A DNA stretch of 64,000 nucleotides from Neisseria subflava. GTDB lineage: Bacteria; Pseudomonadota; Gammaproteobacteria; Burkholderiales; Neisseriaceae. Positions 56,600-64,000 of this stretch are shown piece by piece (the stretch's first letter is position 1; each line of letters opens with the position of its first letter). The stretch spans positions 1,674,001 through 1,738,000 of the forward strand of contig NZ_CP039887.1 in assembly GCF_005221305.1 (NCBI RefSeq), in the 5' to 3' direction. Below the pieces are notes generated by a model. It was not told where the DNA came from, made no database searches, and was given only the letters and a program-made list of their open reading frames with translations. The position numbers and the translations under genes are program-made.

Positions 56600-57211
56600 A
56601 TGAAGAATATCAAACGCTACGCCCTCCCCGTTCTGACTGCGACCCTCTTAAGCCTGAGTCTAAGCGGCTGCGTCGGCGCACTGATCGGCGGTGCAGCCGT
56701 CGGCACCAAATCCGCCGTCGACCGCCGCACCACCGGCGCGCAAACCGACGACAACGTTATGGCATTGCGCGTCGAGACCACCGCACGCTCCTACCTGCGC
56801 CAAAACAACCAAGTCCAAGGCTACAAGCCCAAACTGAACGTGGTCGGCTACAACCGCCACCTGCTCCTGCTCGGCCAAGTGGCTACCGAAGGCGAAAAAC
56901 AATTTGTTGAACGCATCGCCCGTTCCGAACAAGCCGCAGAAGGCGTGTACAACTACATCACCGTTGCCTCACAAGCGCGTTCGCTCGGCGACGTGACCAA
57001 CGATACTTGGGGTACATCCAAAGTCCGCGCCTCCCTGTTGGGCCTCAGCCCGGCCACCCAAGCACGCGTCAAAATCGTGACTTACGGCAACGTGACCTAT
57101 GTGATGGGCATCCTCACGCCTGACGAGCAAGCCCGCGTGACCCAAAAAGTCAGCACGACCGTCGGCGTACAAAAAGTCGTGACCCTCTATCAAAACTACG
57201 TTGCCAACTGA
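56600..57211 (+). CDS. BON-domain lipoprotein, homologue of meningococcal GNA2091 (DolP-like)
   Basis: 203-aa lipoprotein. The lipobox LSGC (about residues 19-22) follows a hydrophobic signal. Two BON domains come next: NVVGYNRHLLLLGQVATEGE and KIVTYGNVTYVMGILTPDEQ. It is similar to YraP/DolP, which supports outer-membrane integrity, and to GNA2091 (NMB2091), an accessory antigen in a meningococcal vaccine. Start chosen at 56600 with an AAGGAAAAGG ribosome site. It follows gmhA, as in N. meningitidis. Confidence 0.9.
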   Translation: MKNIKRYALPVLTATLLSLSLSGCVGALIGGAAVGTKSAVDRRTTGAQTDDNVMALRVETTARSYLRQNNQVQGYKPKLNVVGYNRHLLLLGQVATEGEKQFVERIARSEQAAEGVYNYITVASQARSLGDVTNDTWGTSKVRASLLGLSPATQARVKIVTYGNVTYVMGILTPDEQARVTQKVSTTVGVQKVVTLYQNYVAN

Positions 57212-57278
57212 TTCACAGCCAACCCGGGGCCGTCTGAATATTCAGACGGCCATTCCTCCAACGATTACCCGACCCATC

Positions 57279-57884
57279 ATGTCCAAGAATAATAAAACCC
57301 CTTTCCAACTTAAGCCCAAACACCTAATCCGCGCTTTATTCCTTGTCAGCTTTATCGCCGTCGCAGCCCTGGTTGCCGGCGTATTCAGCACCCTACACTC
57401 CGGCAAAACCGATGTACCCGAAAAAAGCCCTGCCGAACAAACCGACACACGCATTGAAGTTTGGCGCCCCAACGGCGCAGTCGAACCTGAAACCGTTCAG
57501 CCTGCCAAGGACGGCGACGCAAAAACTGCCTCCGGCAATCCTGTCGTCCCACAAAATGAAAAAGGTGAAAAAGCGGAAGAAGGTGTAAAAAACGACCACG
57601 CCGCTGCACACCGCGGCAAACGCACAGAAAACAAACGCACTGAAGCCGACAAATCAGAAAACACACCATCCAACAACAGCAGCCCTGCCGCTCAAAACAA
57701 ACCTAAAGCAGACAGCCAGCCGGTAGAAAACAAAGCCGCAAGCAACAAACCTGCCGCACAAGCGGTAGAAAACAAACCGGAAAAAGCCAAAGCCCCCGAG
57801 TCCAAACCGACTCCGAAAGCCGAGCCTGGGGCAAAACCACAAGCCAAACCGCGCAATAAAGACAATCTCGACAACCTGTTTTAA
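57279..57884 (+). CDS. Membrane-anchored Lys/Pro/Ala-rich protein, function unknown
   Basis: 201 aa. A short basic cytoplasmic N-terminus and one membrane helix (ALFLVSFIAVAALVAGVFS) are followed by about 150 residues of low-complexity, Ala/Lys/Pro/Glu-rich periplasmic sequence with repeated VENK-type units (PVENKAASNKPAAQAVENKP) and a C-terminal DNLDNLF. The layout resembles FtsN or TonB-like spanning proteins, but no SPOR or TonB domain follows. Start at 57279, after a DUS pair. Lies between the BON lipoprotein and map. Confidence 0.75.
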   Translation: MSKNNKTPFQLKPKHLIRALFLVSFIAVAALVAGVFSTLHSGKTDVPEKSPAEQTDTRIEVWRPNGAVEPETVQPAKDGDAKTASGNPVVPQNEKGEKAEEGVKNDHAAAHRGKRTENKRTEADKSENTPSNNSSPAAQNKPKADSQPVENKAASNKPAAQAVENKPEKAKAPESKPTPKAEPGAKPQAKPRNKDNLDNLF

Positions 57885-57947
57885 ACAGACGGCACACCCG
57901 TCCCGTTCAGACGGCCTCCATGCCGTCTGAAACAAGAAGGAAACCTC

Positions 57948-58727
57948 ATGAACGAAGTCATCATCAAAACCCCCGAAGAAATCGAAAAAATGCGCGAACT
58001 CGGCCGCTTGGTCGCCGAAGCCCTCGATTACATCGGCCAATTCGTCAAACCCGGCGTCACCACCAACGAAATCGACAAACTCGTTTACGACTACCACGTC
58101 AACGTTCAAGGCGGTTATCCAGCTCCCCTCAACTACGGCAACCCGCCCTACCCGAAATCCTGTTGCACCTCCGTCAACCACGTCATCTGCCATGGCATTC
58201 CCGACGACAAGCCGCTGAAAGAAGGCGACATCGTCAACATCGACCTGACCATTAAAAAAGACGGTTTCCACGGTGACTCCAGCCGTATGTTTACCGTCGG
58301 CAAAGTCTCCCCGATTGCCCAACGCCTGATCGACGTGACCCACGCCTCCATGATGGCGGGTATAGAAGCGGTCAAACCCGGCGCCACCCTCGGCGACGTC
58401 GGCTATGCCTGCCAACAAGTTGCCGAAAATGCCGGCTACTCCGTCGTGCAGGAATTCTGCGGACACGGCATCGGCCGCGGCTTCCACGAAGCACCTCAAG
58501 TAGTCCACTACGGCCGCAAAGGTGAGGGCCTCGTCCTCAAACCGGGCATGATTTTTACCATCGAGCCGATGATCAACCAAGGCAAACGCCATCTGCGCAT
58601 CCTGAACGACGGTTGGACAGTGGTTACCAAAGACCGCTCCCTCTCCGCCCAATGGGAACACGAAGTTTTGGTTACCGAAACCGGCTACGAAATCCTCACC
58701 ATCAGCCCTGCCAGCGGTAAGCCTTAA
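57948..58727 (+). CDS. map: Methionine aminopeptidase, type I
   Basis: Removes the initiator methionine. The 259-aa protein shows the pita-bread fold with metal ligands in VNIDLTIKKDGFHGDSSRMF, CGHGIGRGFHEAPQVVHYG and FTIEPMINQGKR. A good AAGGA ribosome site precedes the ATG. An ATGCCGTCTGAA-type uptake sequence lies just upstream, paired with an AGG-type copy. Confidence 0.97.
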   Translation: MNEVIIKTPEEIEKMRELGRLVAEALDYIGQFVKPGVTTNEIDKLVYDYHVNVQGGYPAPLNYGNPPYPKSCCTSVNHVICHGIPDDKPLKEGDIVNIDLTIKKDGFHGDSSRMFTVGKVSPIAQRLIDVTHASMMAGIEAVKPGATLGDVGYACQQVAENAGYSVVQEFCGHGIGRGFHEAPQVVHYGRKGEGLVLKPGMIFTIEPMINQGKRHLRILNDGWTVVTKDRSLSAQWEHEVLVTETGYEILTISPASGKP

Positions 58728-59131
58728 CCTTGAAAAAACCTTCAGGCCATCTGAAAATATAGATTCAGACGACCTGAAGTTTATTCGCATTCTCAATCTA
58801 GAAAACCGAATAAAAACTCGAAATTAAGTTTTCACCCAAATTGAATTGTTTAATTATGTAAAAATTTGCTTACGCCATATTTAAGATAAGCGCATAATTT
58901 AATGATTTATATAATGAAAATTTACTGAAATAATGAATTAAGAAATATTTACATAAATTATGGCAGACAGCGGAAAACTTCTTTCGAATATACTGTCTAA
59001 TTATCTAGATCAGTCATTTGCAATACGCCCACATATCACCCCAAAAGCCTACAGGAAAGGGATGCCGGCATTCTTGCAGACCCATTTTTATGCCTAGAGG
59101 CATGCAACAAATACCACAATAAGGAAGATTC
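58728..59131. other. Gene-free AT-rich stretch between map and HTH gene
   Basis: Contains a degenerate uptake-sequence pair (about 58746-58783) and then about 300 bp of AT-rich DNA with several possible -10 sequences. No gene or recognised RNA is visible. Confidence 0.5.
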
Positions 59132-59425
59132 ATGAAATCGTTCGAAAAAATTGAAAACATCCGCGATATCCGTAAAAAACTCGGCCTGAACCAAATGGAC
59201 TTCTGGAGCCGCATTGGTGTGACTCAATCCGGCGGTTCCCGTTACGAATCTGGCCGCAATATGCCTAAACCTGTACGCGAATTGCTGCGTTTGGTACACA
59301 TCGAGCGCGTAGATTTGGCTAAAGTTAACCGTGACGACTTGGCCGTTGCTTCCCTGCTGAAAAACCGCGACCCTGAGTTGTACGCTTCTCTGAAAAGAGA
59401 AGCCAAAGCCGACAAAGGTAAATAA
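59132..59425 (+). CDS. Small helix-turn-helix (XRE-type) protein
   Basis: 97 aa. A helix-turn-helix spans about residues 10-55 (IRKKLGLNQMDFWSRIGVTQ, SGGSRYESGRNMPKP), followed by a helical tail (LLKNRDPELYASLKREAK). Codon use is that of a well-expressed gene. Good AAGGA ribosome site. It stands alone with a DUS-pair terminator. DNA-binding regulator is inferred; targets unknown. Confidence 0.85.
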   Translation: MKSFEKIENIRDIRKKLGLNQMDFWSRIGVTQSGGSRYESGRNMPKPVRELLRLVHIERVDLAKVNRDDLAVASLLKNRDPELYASLKREAKADKGK

Positions 59426-59436
59426 TCAAGCTATTC

Positions 59437-59475
59437 AAAAGGCCGTCTGAAACTCGTTTTCAGACGGCCTTTTTA
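59437..59475. terminator. DUS-pair terminator after HTH gene
   Basis: Opposed AGGCCGTCTGAA copies with A and T runs, 12 bp after the stop. Confidence 0.8.
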
Positions 59476-59520
59476 CTTTCTACACCCTAAGGGCATGTCT
59501 GCATACATGCCCTTTTCCAT

Positions 59521-60471
59521 TTACGGCTGATACTGTTTGAAATAGTCCAACACGATTTGTGGCAGCCATTGCAGATTCAGACGGCCTTGATCGCGGCTGA
59601 CAAAACCGACATGCCCGCCGTATGCCGGTTGCAGCAGCGTAACGGCCGAGGACACGTCCCGCCCGGTCGGCAGGGCTTCTGGCGGCAGGAAAGGGTCATT
59701 GACGGCATTGAGCAGCAGTAACGGCGTACCCACGCCTTTCAGAAACGGTTTGCAGGAATTACGGCGGTAGTAATCGTGGCGGTCGGCAAAACCGTGTAGC
59801 GGCGCGGTAAAGCGGTCGTCAAAGTCGCCAAGCGTTTTGCAGTTTTGCTGGCTTAAGGCCGTCTGAAACTGAGGAATCGCCTGGGCTTTCGGCAACAGCG
59901 AATTTAAAAAATAGCGCGTGTAAATCAAGCGCGTCATGCCCTGATCAAATCGCGTACCGGCCGCTACGGCATCAACCGGCGCGGAAACGACGGCAGATGC
60001 GCGTGGAACGGCATTGCTGCCCTGCTCACCCAAATATTTGGCCAGGGCATTGCCCCCCAAAGAAACGCCGACGGCGTAGATGGTTGAGTAGCGTTGTGCC
60101 AGCGTGTTGAGCATAAAGGCGATTTCGGGCGTATCGCCGAGGTGGTAGAACACGGGCGCGGTGTTTTCTATGCCGCCGCAACTGCGGAAATGGGCAACCA
60201 CGCCGTTCCAACCGCGCTGCTGTACGGCTTTCATCAATTCGACCGCGTAATGGCTCTCGCTGCTGCCTTCCAGTCCGTGGAACAAAACCACCAACGGCGC
60301 ATCAGGATCGGCGCTGTCGACAAAATCGTAGGCAACTTGGGTTTTGCCGGTACTGTCGGGCAGAAGCTCGCGACGGTAGTCGGGCACCTTGCCTTGCAGC
60401 AGCTTGGCAAACAGAGTATCGGCATGGCCGTTTCTGAGCCAATAAGGCGTGTTGGGTGAACGTGTATTCAT
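59521..60471 (-). CDS. YheT-family alpha/beta hydrolase
   Basis: 316 aa. The fold shows FHGLEGSSESHY (oxyanion region), the nucleophile elbow GVSLGGNALAKYLG, an acid in NAVNDPFLPPEALP and the catalytic His in PAYGGHVGFV. The N-terminal YWLRNGHADTLFAKLL is characteristic of YheT/ABHD1-3-type proteins. Substrate unknown, probably a lipid or ester. It lies 12 bp downstream of the PAP2 gene in the same direction. Confidence 0.9.
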   Translation of the reverse strand: MNTRSPNTPYWLRNGHADTLFAKLLQGKVPDYRRELLPDSTGKTQVAYDFVDSADPDAPLVVLFHGLEGSSESHYAVELMKAVQQRGWNGVVAHFRSCGGIENTAPVFYHLGDTPEIAFMLNTLAQRYSTIYAVGVSLGGNALAKYLGEQGSNAVPRASAVVSAPVDAVAAGTRFDQGMTRLIYTRYFLNSLLPKAQAIPQFQTALSQQNCKTLGDFDDRFTAPLHGFADRHDYYRRNSCKPFLKGVGTPLLLLNAVNDPFLPPEALPTGRDVSSAVTLLQPAYGGHVGFVSRDQGRLNLQWLPQIVLDYFKQYQP

Positions 60472-60483
60472 GATTTATTTCTT

Positions 60484-61110
60484 CTATTTTTCAGACGGCC
60501 TGAAGATGATCATATACACCAGCAATGCAGTCAGCGTGCCGTTTGTCCAGCCTGCCCAAACGTCGGTGGGATAATGCACGCCCAAATAAATGCGTGAAAA
60601 CCCGGTCAGCAGGGCAAAGGAAATGCCGCCTACCCAAGCAGCACGGCGGTAGCGCGTGCGACGGCAAAGCAATATCAACATGACGGCAATGGCGGCGGAA
60701 AACGTACTGTGGCCGCTGGGAAAGGAAAAATTGCTCTCTTCAATCAGGCGCGGCCAAAGCAGCGGACGTTCGCGGGCAAACCATACCTTCACAATCAGCA
60801 TGTTCAAAGTCGGCACCAATGCCGCCAACACGCAAAACAGCGCTTCGCGCTTCTTATCGGCAAAATACAGGGCGGCGGCAACCGCGCCGATCAGCGGCAC
60901 GGCAATCGCGGTTTTGCCCAGATAGTGCAACACGGTGGCAATCGGGTCAAACCATGTTCCCGCGTGGGCATGGACGGCGTGCATCAGCGGCGGTTCAAAA
61001 GCGAAGCCGCCATATTGTGCCAGCCAAATGCCGATGATGAGGGTAGGCGGTAAAAACAACAAAGAGGCAAAAGTCAGTGCGCGTCTGGATTGGGCTGGGG
61101 ATAAATGCAT
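60484..61110 (-). CDS. PAP2-family membrane phosphatase
   Basis: 208-aa inner-membrane protein with six helices. The three PAP2 signature motifs are visible: KVWFARERP, PSGHS, and SRIYLGVHYPTD. Likely substrates are undecaprenyl pyrophosphate or phosphatidyl-phosphates. Start set at 61110 (MHLSPAQ), sharing one base with the stop of the upstream CinA-like gene (TAATG), so coupled. The longer frame to 61173 is inside that gene. Operon with the YheT-like gene. Confidence 0.9.
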   Translation of the reverse strand: MHLSPAQSRRALTFASLLFLPPTLIIGIWLAQYGGFAFEPPLMHAVHAHAGTWFDPIATVLHYLGKTAIAVPLIGAVAAALYFADKKREALFCVLAALVPTLNMLIVKVWFARERPLLWPRLIEESNFSFPSGHSTFSAAIAVMLILLCRRTRYRRAAWVGGISFALLTGFSRIYLGVHYPTDVWAGWTNGTLTALLVYMIIFRPSEK

Positions 61111-61910
61111 TATTCCACCGTTTCTTTCAAAGTCGCGCCAATCGCCTGCAAACCCTGCAACGCATCTTCCCACGCCGCATCCAGCAAGCGGCAGGCCTCG
61201 CCTTCCGCTTTAATGCCGAACTCGATATGCGGCGGAATATAACGGCCGTCTGAATCGGTACGGCCCACGGTTGGCAGGCTGTACGAACGGATACCAGCGT
61301 AGGTACGCTCAAGATGTTCCATAATCGGCGTAATGCGCGATTCGGGTTGGTCGAACACATACACGCTGCGGCTGCCGCGTTCGGTTTGGTTAAAGCGGTC
61401 GGCGTAATAAGTTTCCAATACCCATTCCACCATCGGGTGCGCCATCACGGGGAAACCGGGGAAGAAATAATGCTCGCGGATGGAAAATCCGGCGATGTTG
61501 TTAAACGGATTGGGCACCAATTCCGCGCCTTCGGGAAAATCCGCCATCTTCAGGCGTTGGGCGTGTTCCGGCGAATCGAGCGATTCGCCGCGTTTCTGGG
61601 TCACGCCCTCGATAAACTTGGCGGCTTCAGGATGGCGGACGACAGGCAAATCCAAAGCGGCCGCTGCGGCTTGGCGCGTGTGGTCGTCAGGCGTAGAACC
61701 GATACCGCCGGTAACAAAAGTCGGTAGGCCGTCTGAAAAACTGCGGCGCAGTTGTTTGACCAGCAAATCGGGTTCGTCTGGCAGATATTGCACCTGATTG
61801 AGCTTCAGCCCGTGCGATTCCAATAAAGCTTTAAAAAAGGAGAAATGCTTGTCTTGACGGCTGCCGTGCAGGATTTCGTCGCCGATGATGATGAGGTTAA
61901 AAGCGTTCAT
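61110..61910 (-). CDS. CinA-N/MoaB-type molybdopterin-binding domain protein
   Basis: 266 aa. The MoCF_biosynth fold is clear: IIIGDEILHGSRQDKHFSFF near the start and FVTGGIGSTPDDHTRQAAAA in the middle. The CinA C-terminal deamidase domain is absent, so a nucleotide pyrophosphatase-like or unknown role is inferred. A DUS lies inside the gene near 61722. First gene of a PAP2-YheT operon. Confidence 0.88.
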   Translation of the reverse strand: MNAFNLIIIGDEILHGSRQDKHFSFFKALLESHGLKLNQVQYLPDEPDLLVKQLRRSFSDGLPTFVTGGIGSTPDDHTRQAAAAALDLPVVRHPEAAKFIEGVTQKRGESLDSPEHAQRLKMADFPEGAELVPNPFNNIAGFSIREHYFFPGFPVMAHPMVEWVLETYYADRFNQTERGSRSVYVFDQPESRITPIMEHLERTYAGIRSYSLPTVGRTDSDGRYIPPHIEFGIKAEGEACRLLDAAWEDALQGLQAIGATLKETVE

Positions 61911-62020
61911 GATGAGGTTTCTTTAATACGGCCCTCCGAACATTCAGACGGCCTAATTGCTGACAATGTATTCCATTTATAAGATAATGGTTTCAACTTT
62001 TCAAGTCTGGAGGAATCCCA

Positions 62021-63364
62021 ATGAGCCAAAACCATACCATTTTACAAAATCTCCCCATCGGTCAAAAAGTCGGCATCGCCTTCTCCGGTGGTCTTGATAC
62101 CTCTGCCGCACTGCTGTGGATGAAACTCAAAGGCGCACTGCCTTACGCCTACACCGCCAACCTAGGCCAACCTGACGAAGACGACTACAACGCCATTCCC
62201 AAAAAAGCGATGGAATACGGTGCGGAAAACGCCCGCCTGATCGACTGCCGCGCGCAGCTGGCACATGAAGGCATTGCCGCCATCCAATGCGGCGCGTTCC
62301 ACGTTTCCACCGGTGGCATCGCCTACTTCAACACCACGCCTCTGGGCCGCGCCGTTACCGGCACAATGCTCGTTTCCGCCATGAAAGAAGACGACGTCAA
62401 CATCTGGGGCGACGGCAGCACCTACAAAGGCAACGACATCGAGCGTTTCTACCGCTACGGCTTGTTGACCAATCCTGCGCTGAAAATCTACAAACCTTGG
62501 CTCGACCAACAATTTATCGACGAACTCGGCGGCCGTCACGAAATGAGCGAATTTCTGATTGCCAACGGCTTCAACTACAAAATGTCGGTTGAAAAAGCCT
62601 ATTCCACCGATTCCAATATGCTCGGCGCAACGCATGAAGCCAAAGACTTGGAGTTCCTCAATAGCGGCATCAAAATTGTCAAGCCCATCATGGGCGTTGC
62701 CTTCTGGGACGAAAGCGTCGAAGTCAAACCCGAAGAAGTCAGCGTACGCTTTGAAGAAGGCGTCCCCGTTGCACTGAACGGCAAAGAATACGCCGACCCT
62801 GTCGAACTCTTCCTCGAAGCCAACCGCATCGGCGGACGCCACGGCTTGGGCATGAGCGACCAAATCGAAAACCGCATCATCGAAGCCAAATCGCGCGGCA
62901 TCTACGAAGCCCCGGGCATGGCGTTGTTCCACATCGCCTACGAACGCTTGGTAACCGGCATCCACAACGAAGACACCATCGAGCAATACCGCATCAACGG
63001 CCTGCGCCTCGGCCGCCTGCTCTACCAAGGCCGCTGGTTCGACAGCCAAGCCCTCATGTTGCGCGAAACCGCCCAACGCTGGGTCGCCAAAGCCATCACC
63101 GGCGAAGTAACCCTCGAACTGCGCCGCGGCAACGACTACTCGATTCTGAACACCGAGTCGCCCAACCTGACCTACCAACCGGAACGCCTGAGCATGGAAA
63201 AAGTCGAAGACGCAGCGTTCACACCGCTCGACCGCATCGGCCAGCTTACCATGCGCAACCTCGACATCACCGACACCCGCGCCAAACTGGGTATCTACTC
63301 GCAAAGCGGTTTGTTGTCGCTGGGCGAAGGTTCGGTATTGCCGCAGTTGGGTAATAAGAAATAA
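62021..63364 (+). CDS. argG: Argininosuccinate synthase
   Basis: Joins citrulline and aspartate in arginine synthesis, using ATP. The 447-aa protein has the N-type ATP pyrophosphatase loop GIAFSGGLDTSAALLW and belongs to the longer class with ANLGQPDEDDYNAIPKKAME and STYKGNDIERFYRYG. A strong GGAGG ribosome site precedes the ATG. Same pathway as argA at 38.5 kb but not linked. Terminator uses AGGTCGTCTGAA copies. Confidence 0.98.
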   Translation: MSQNHTILQNLPIGQKVGIAFSGGLDTSAALLWMKLKGALPYAYTANLGQPDEDDYNAIPKKAMEYGAENARLIDCRAQLAHEGIAAIQCGAFHVSTGGIAYFNTTPLGRAVTGTMLVSAMKEDDVNIWGDGSTYKGNDIERFYRYGLLTNPALKIYKPWLDQQFIDELGGRHEMSEFLIANGFNYKMSVEKAYSTDSNMLGATHEAKDLEFLNSGIKIVKPIMGVAFWDESVEVKPEEVSVRFEEGVPVALNGKEYADPVELFLEANRIGGRHGLGMSDQIENRIIEAKSRGIYEAPGMALFHIAYERLVTGIHNEDTIEQYRINGLRLGRLLYQGRWFDSQALMLRETAQRWVAKAITGEVTLELRRGNDYSILNTESPNLTYQPERLSMEKVEDAAFTPLDRIGQLTMRNLDITDTRAKLGIYSQSGLLSLGEGSVLPQLGNKK

Positions 63365-63398
63365 AGCAACCCTGCCATTTGGGACCGTTTCAAACGGG

Positions 63399-63435
63399 AA
63401 AGGTCGTCTGAAATTTAGTTTTCAGACGACCTTTC
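63399..63435. terminator. Terminator after argG made of AGGTCGTCTGAA-type DUS
   Basis: Both arms are the AGGTCGTCTGAA variant (63401-63412 and 63421-63432), flanked by A and T runs. Confidence 0.8.
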
Positions 63436-63453
63436 TATTTTTCCTCAGATTAG

Positions 63454-64000
63454 ATGGATATTTTATGTTTAATTTTGTAAATCAACATCTTAGGTAAAGG
63501 CAACCTCGCACCGACCTCCGCCATGGATCAAGTACAAAACTTTGTACTCGGCGGCATCATCAGCGACGTGATTTACAGCGACAGCATCGGCCTGTTGCAA
63601 TTTTTCCCCGTACTGATTTTGTGGACGCTATTGGTATTGAGCCTGAAATTCATCAAAAACCACAACCGCTGGGTCAAATCCGTGATTGACGGCAAATCCG
63701 TTTGGATCATCGTCAACGGCAAAGTACAAGCAGAAGAATGTATGAAAAACGGCATCAGCGTGCATGACCTCATGTTCAAACTCCGCGCCGCCGGCATCTA
63801 TGAAATCTCTTCGGTCAAACGCGCCGTCATGGAGCAAAACGTCCAGTTCACCGTCATTCAGTACGGCGACGAAAGCCTACGCTATCCGCTGATTACAGAC
63901 GGCCAAGTCGACCCCGACATCCTCGAAATCATTAAGCGTGATGAAGCGTGGCTGCAACAAGAGCTTGACCGCCTCCACCTTGAAGCCTCGCAAGTCTATA
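63454..64000 (+). pseudogene. DUF421 (YetF-like) membrane protein, early stop, cut by window end
   Basis: The frame from about 63481 reads INILGKGNLAPTSAMDQVQN, then a membrane segment (FFPVLILWTLLVLSLKFI) and the YetF C-terminal domain (SVWIIVNGKVQAEECMKNGI). The usual first membrane helix is missing. An ATG at 63454 gives only MDILCLIL before an in-frame TAA (63478-63480) directly upstream of the conserved region. Translation could restart at the ATG at 63523, but that product would lack the conserved GKGNLAPTSA segment. Likely a degraded gene; the 3' end is beyond the window. Confidence 0.65.

Overview
The window comes from a Neisseria chromosome. Copies of the 12-bp DNA uptake sequence (DUS) are scattered throughout, often as inverted pairs that double as terminators. 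Almost all are the AGGCCGTCTGAA form, with a minority AGGTCGTCTGAA form. These forms belong to commensal species such as the N. subflava/flavescens/mucosa group rather than to N. meningitidis or N. gonorrhoeae, whose form is ATGCCGTCTGAA. Protein sequences agree: LptD, GidA/MnmG, RfbBAC, TbpA/B and a GNA2091-like lipoprotein all look clearly neisserial. The exact species cannot be fixed from the sequence alone.

Layout. 1-5.0 kb: obgE (5' end cut by the window), a three-gene GATC-type restriction-modification operon (two adenine methyltransferases and a MutH/Sau3AI-like nuclease) inserted directly in front of cysS. 5-10 kb: doxX-nitroreductase operon with a divergent, frameshifted LysR gene, a small secreted protein, and tex. 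10-25.3 kb is an accessory region: an Abi_C-type abortive-infection protein; remains of a capsule/polysaccharide locus (acyltransferase fragment, broken galE, intact rfbBAC, truncated Stealth-type capsule phosphotransferase); and, dropped into it, an IS-flanked segment with the transferrin-receptor operon tbpBA and a glutamate racemase fragment. IS5/IS1106-type and IS481-type elements mark the joints, one nested in the other. 25.4-30.7 kb: a complete rRNA operon on the minus strand (16S, tRNA-Ile, tRNA-Ala, 23S, 5S) with promoter, boxA sites and terminator.

31-64 kb is mainly core genome: a CcsA/YpjD-like membrane protein, ffh, a lipoprotein DsbA, a frameshifted TonB-dependent siderophore receptor, a degenerate RBBP9-like hydrolase, xth, argA, pyrE, rlmH, rpsB-tsf-pyrH, 5-formyl-THF cyclo-ligase, a KAP-type P-loop NTPase, mnmG, amgK, lptD-surA, an IroE-like esterase, rsmI, yraN-gmhA-BON lipoprotein, map, a small HTH protein, a YheT-like hydrolase, a PAP2 phosphatase with a CinA-like protein, argG, and the start of a DUF421 gene.

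How the parts fit. Iron uptake is represented by tbpBA and the siderophore receptor; both have nearly identical Fur-box-like sites upstream, but the receptor is frameshifted. The capsule-type locus looks dismantled, keeping only the dTDP-rhamnose genes intact. The restriction-modification operon resembles the pneumococcal DpnII system in having a DpnA-like enzyme, which in that organism protects single-stranded transforming DNA. This is notable in a naturally competent host.
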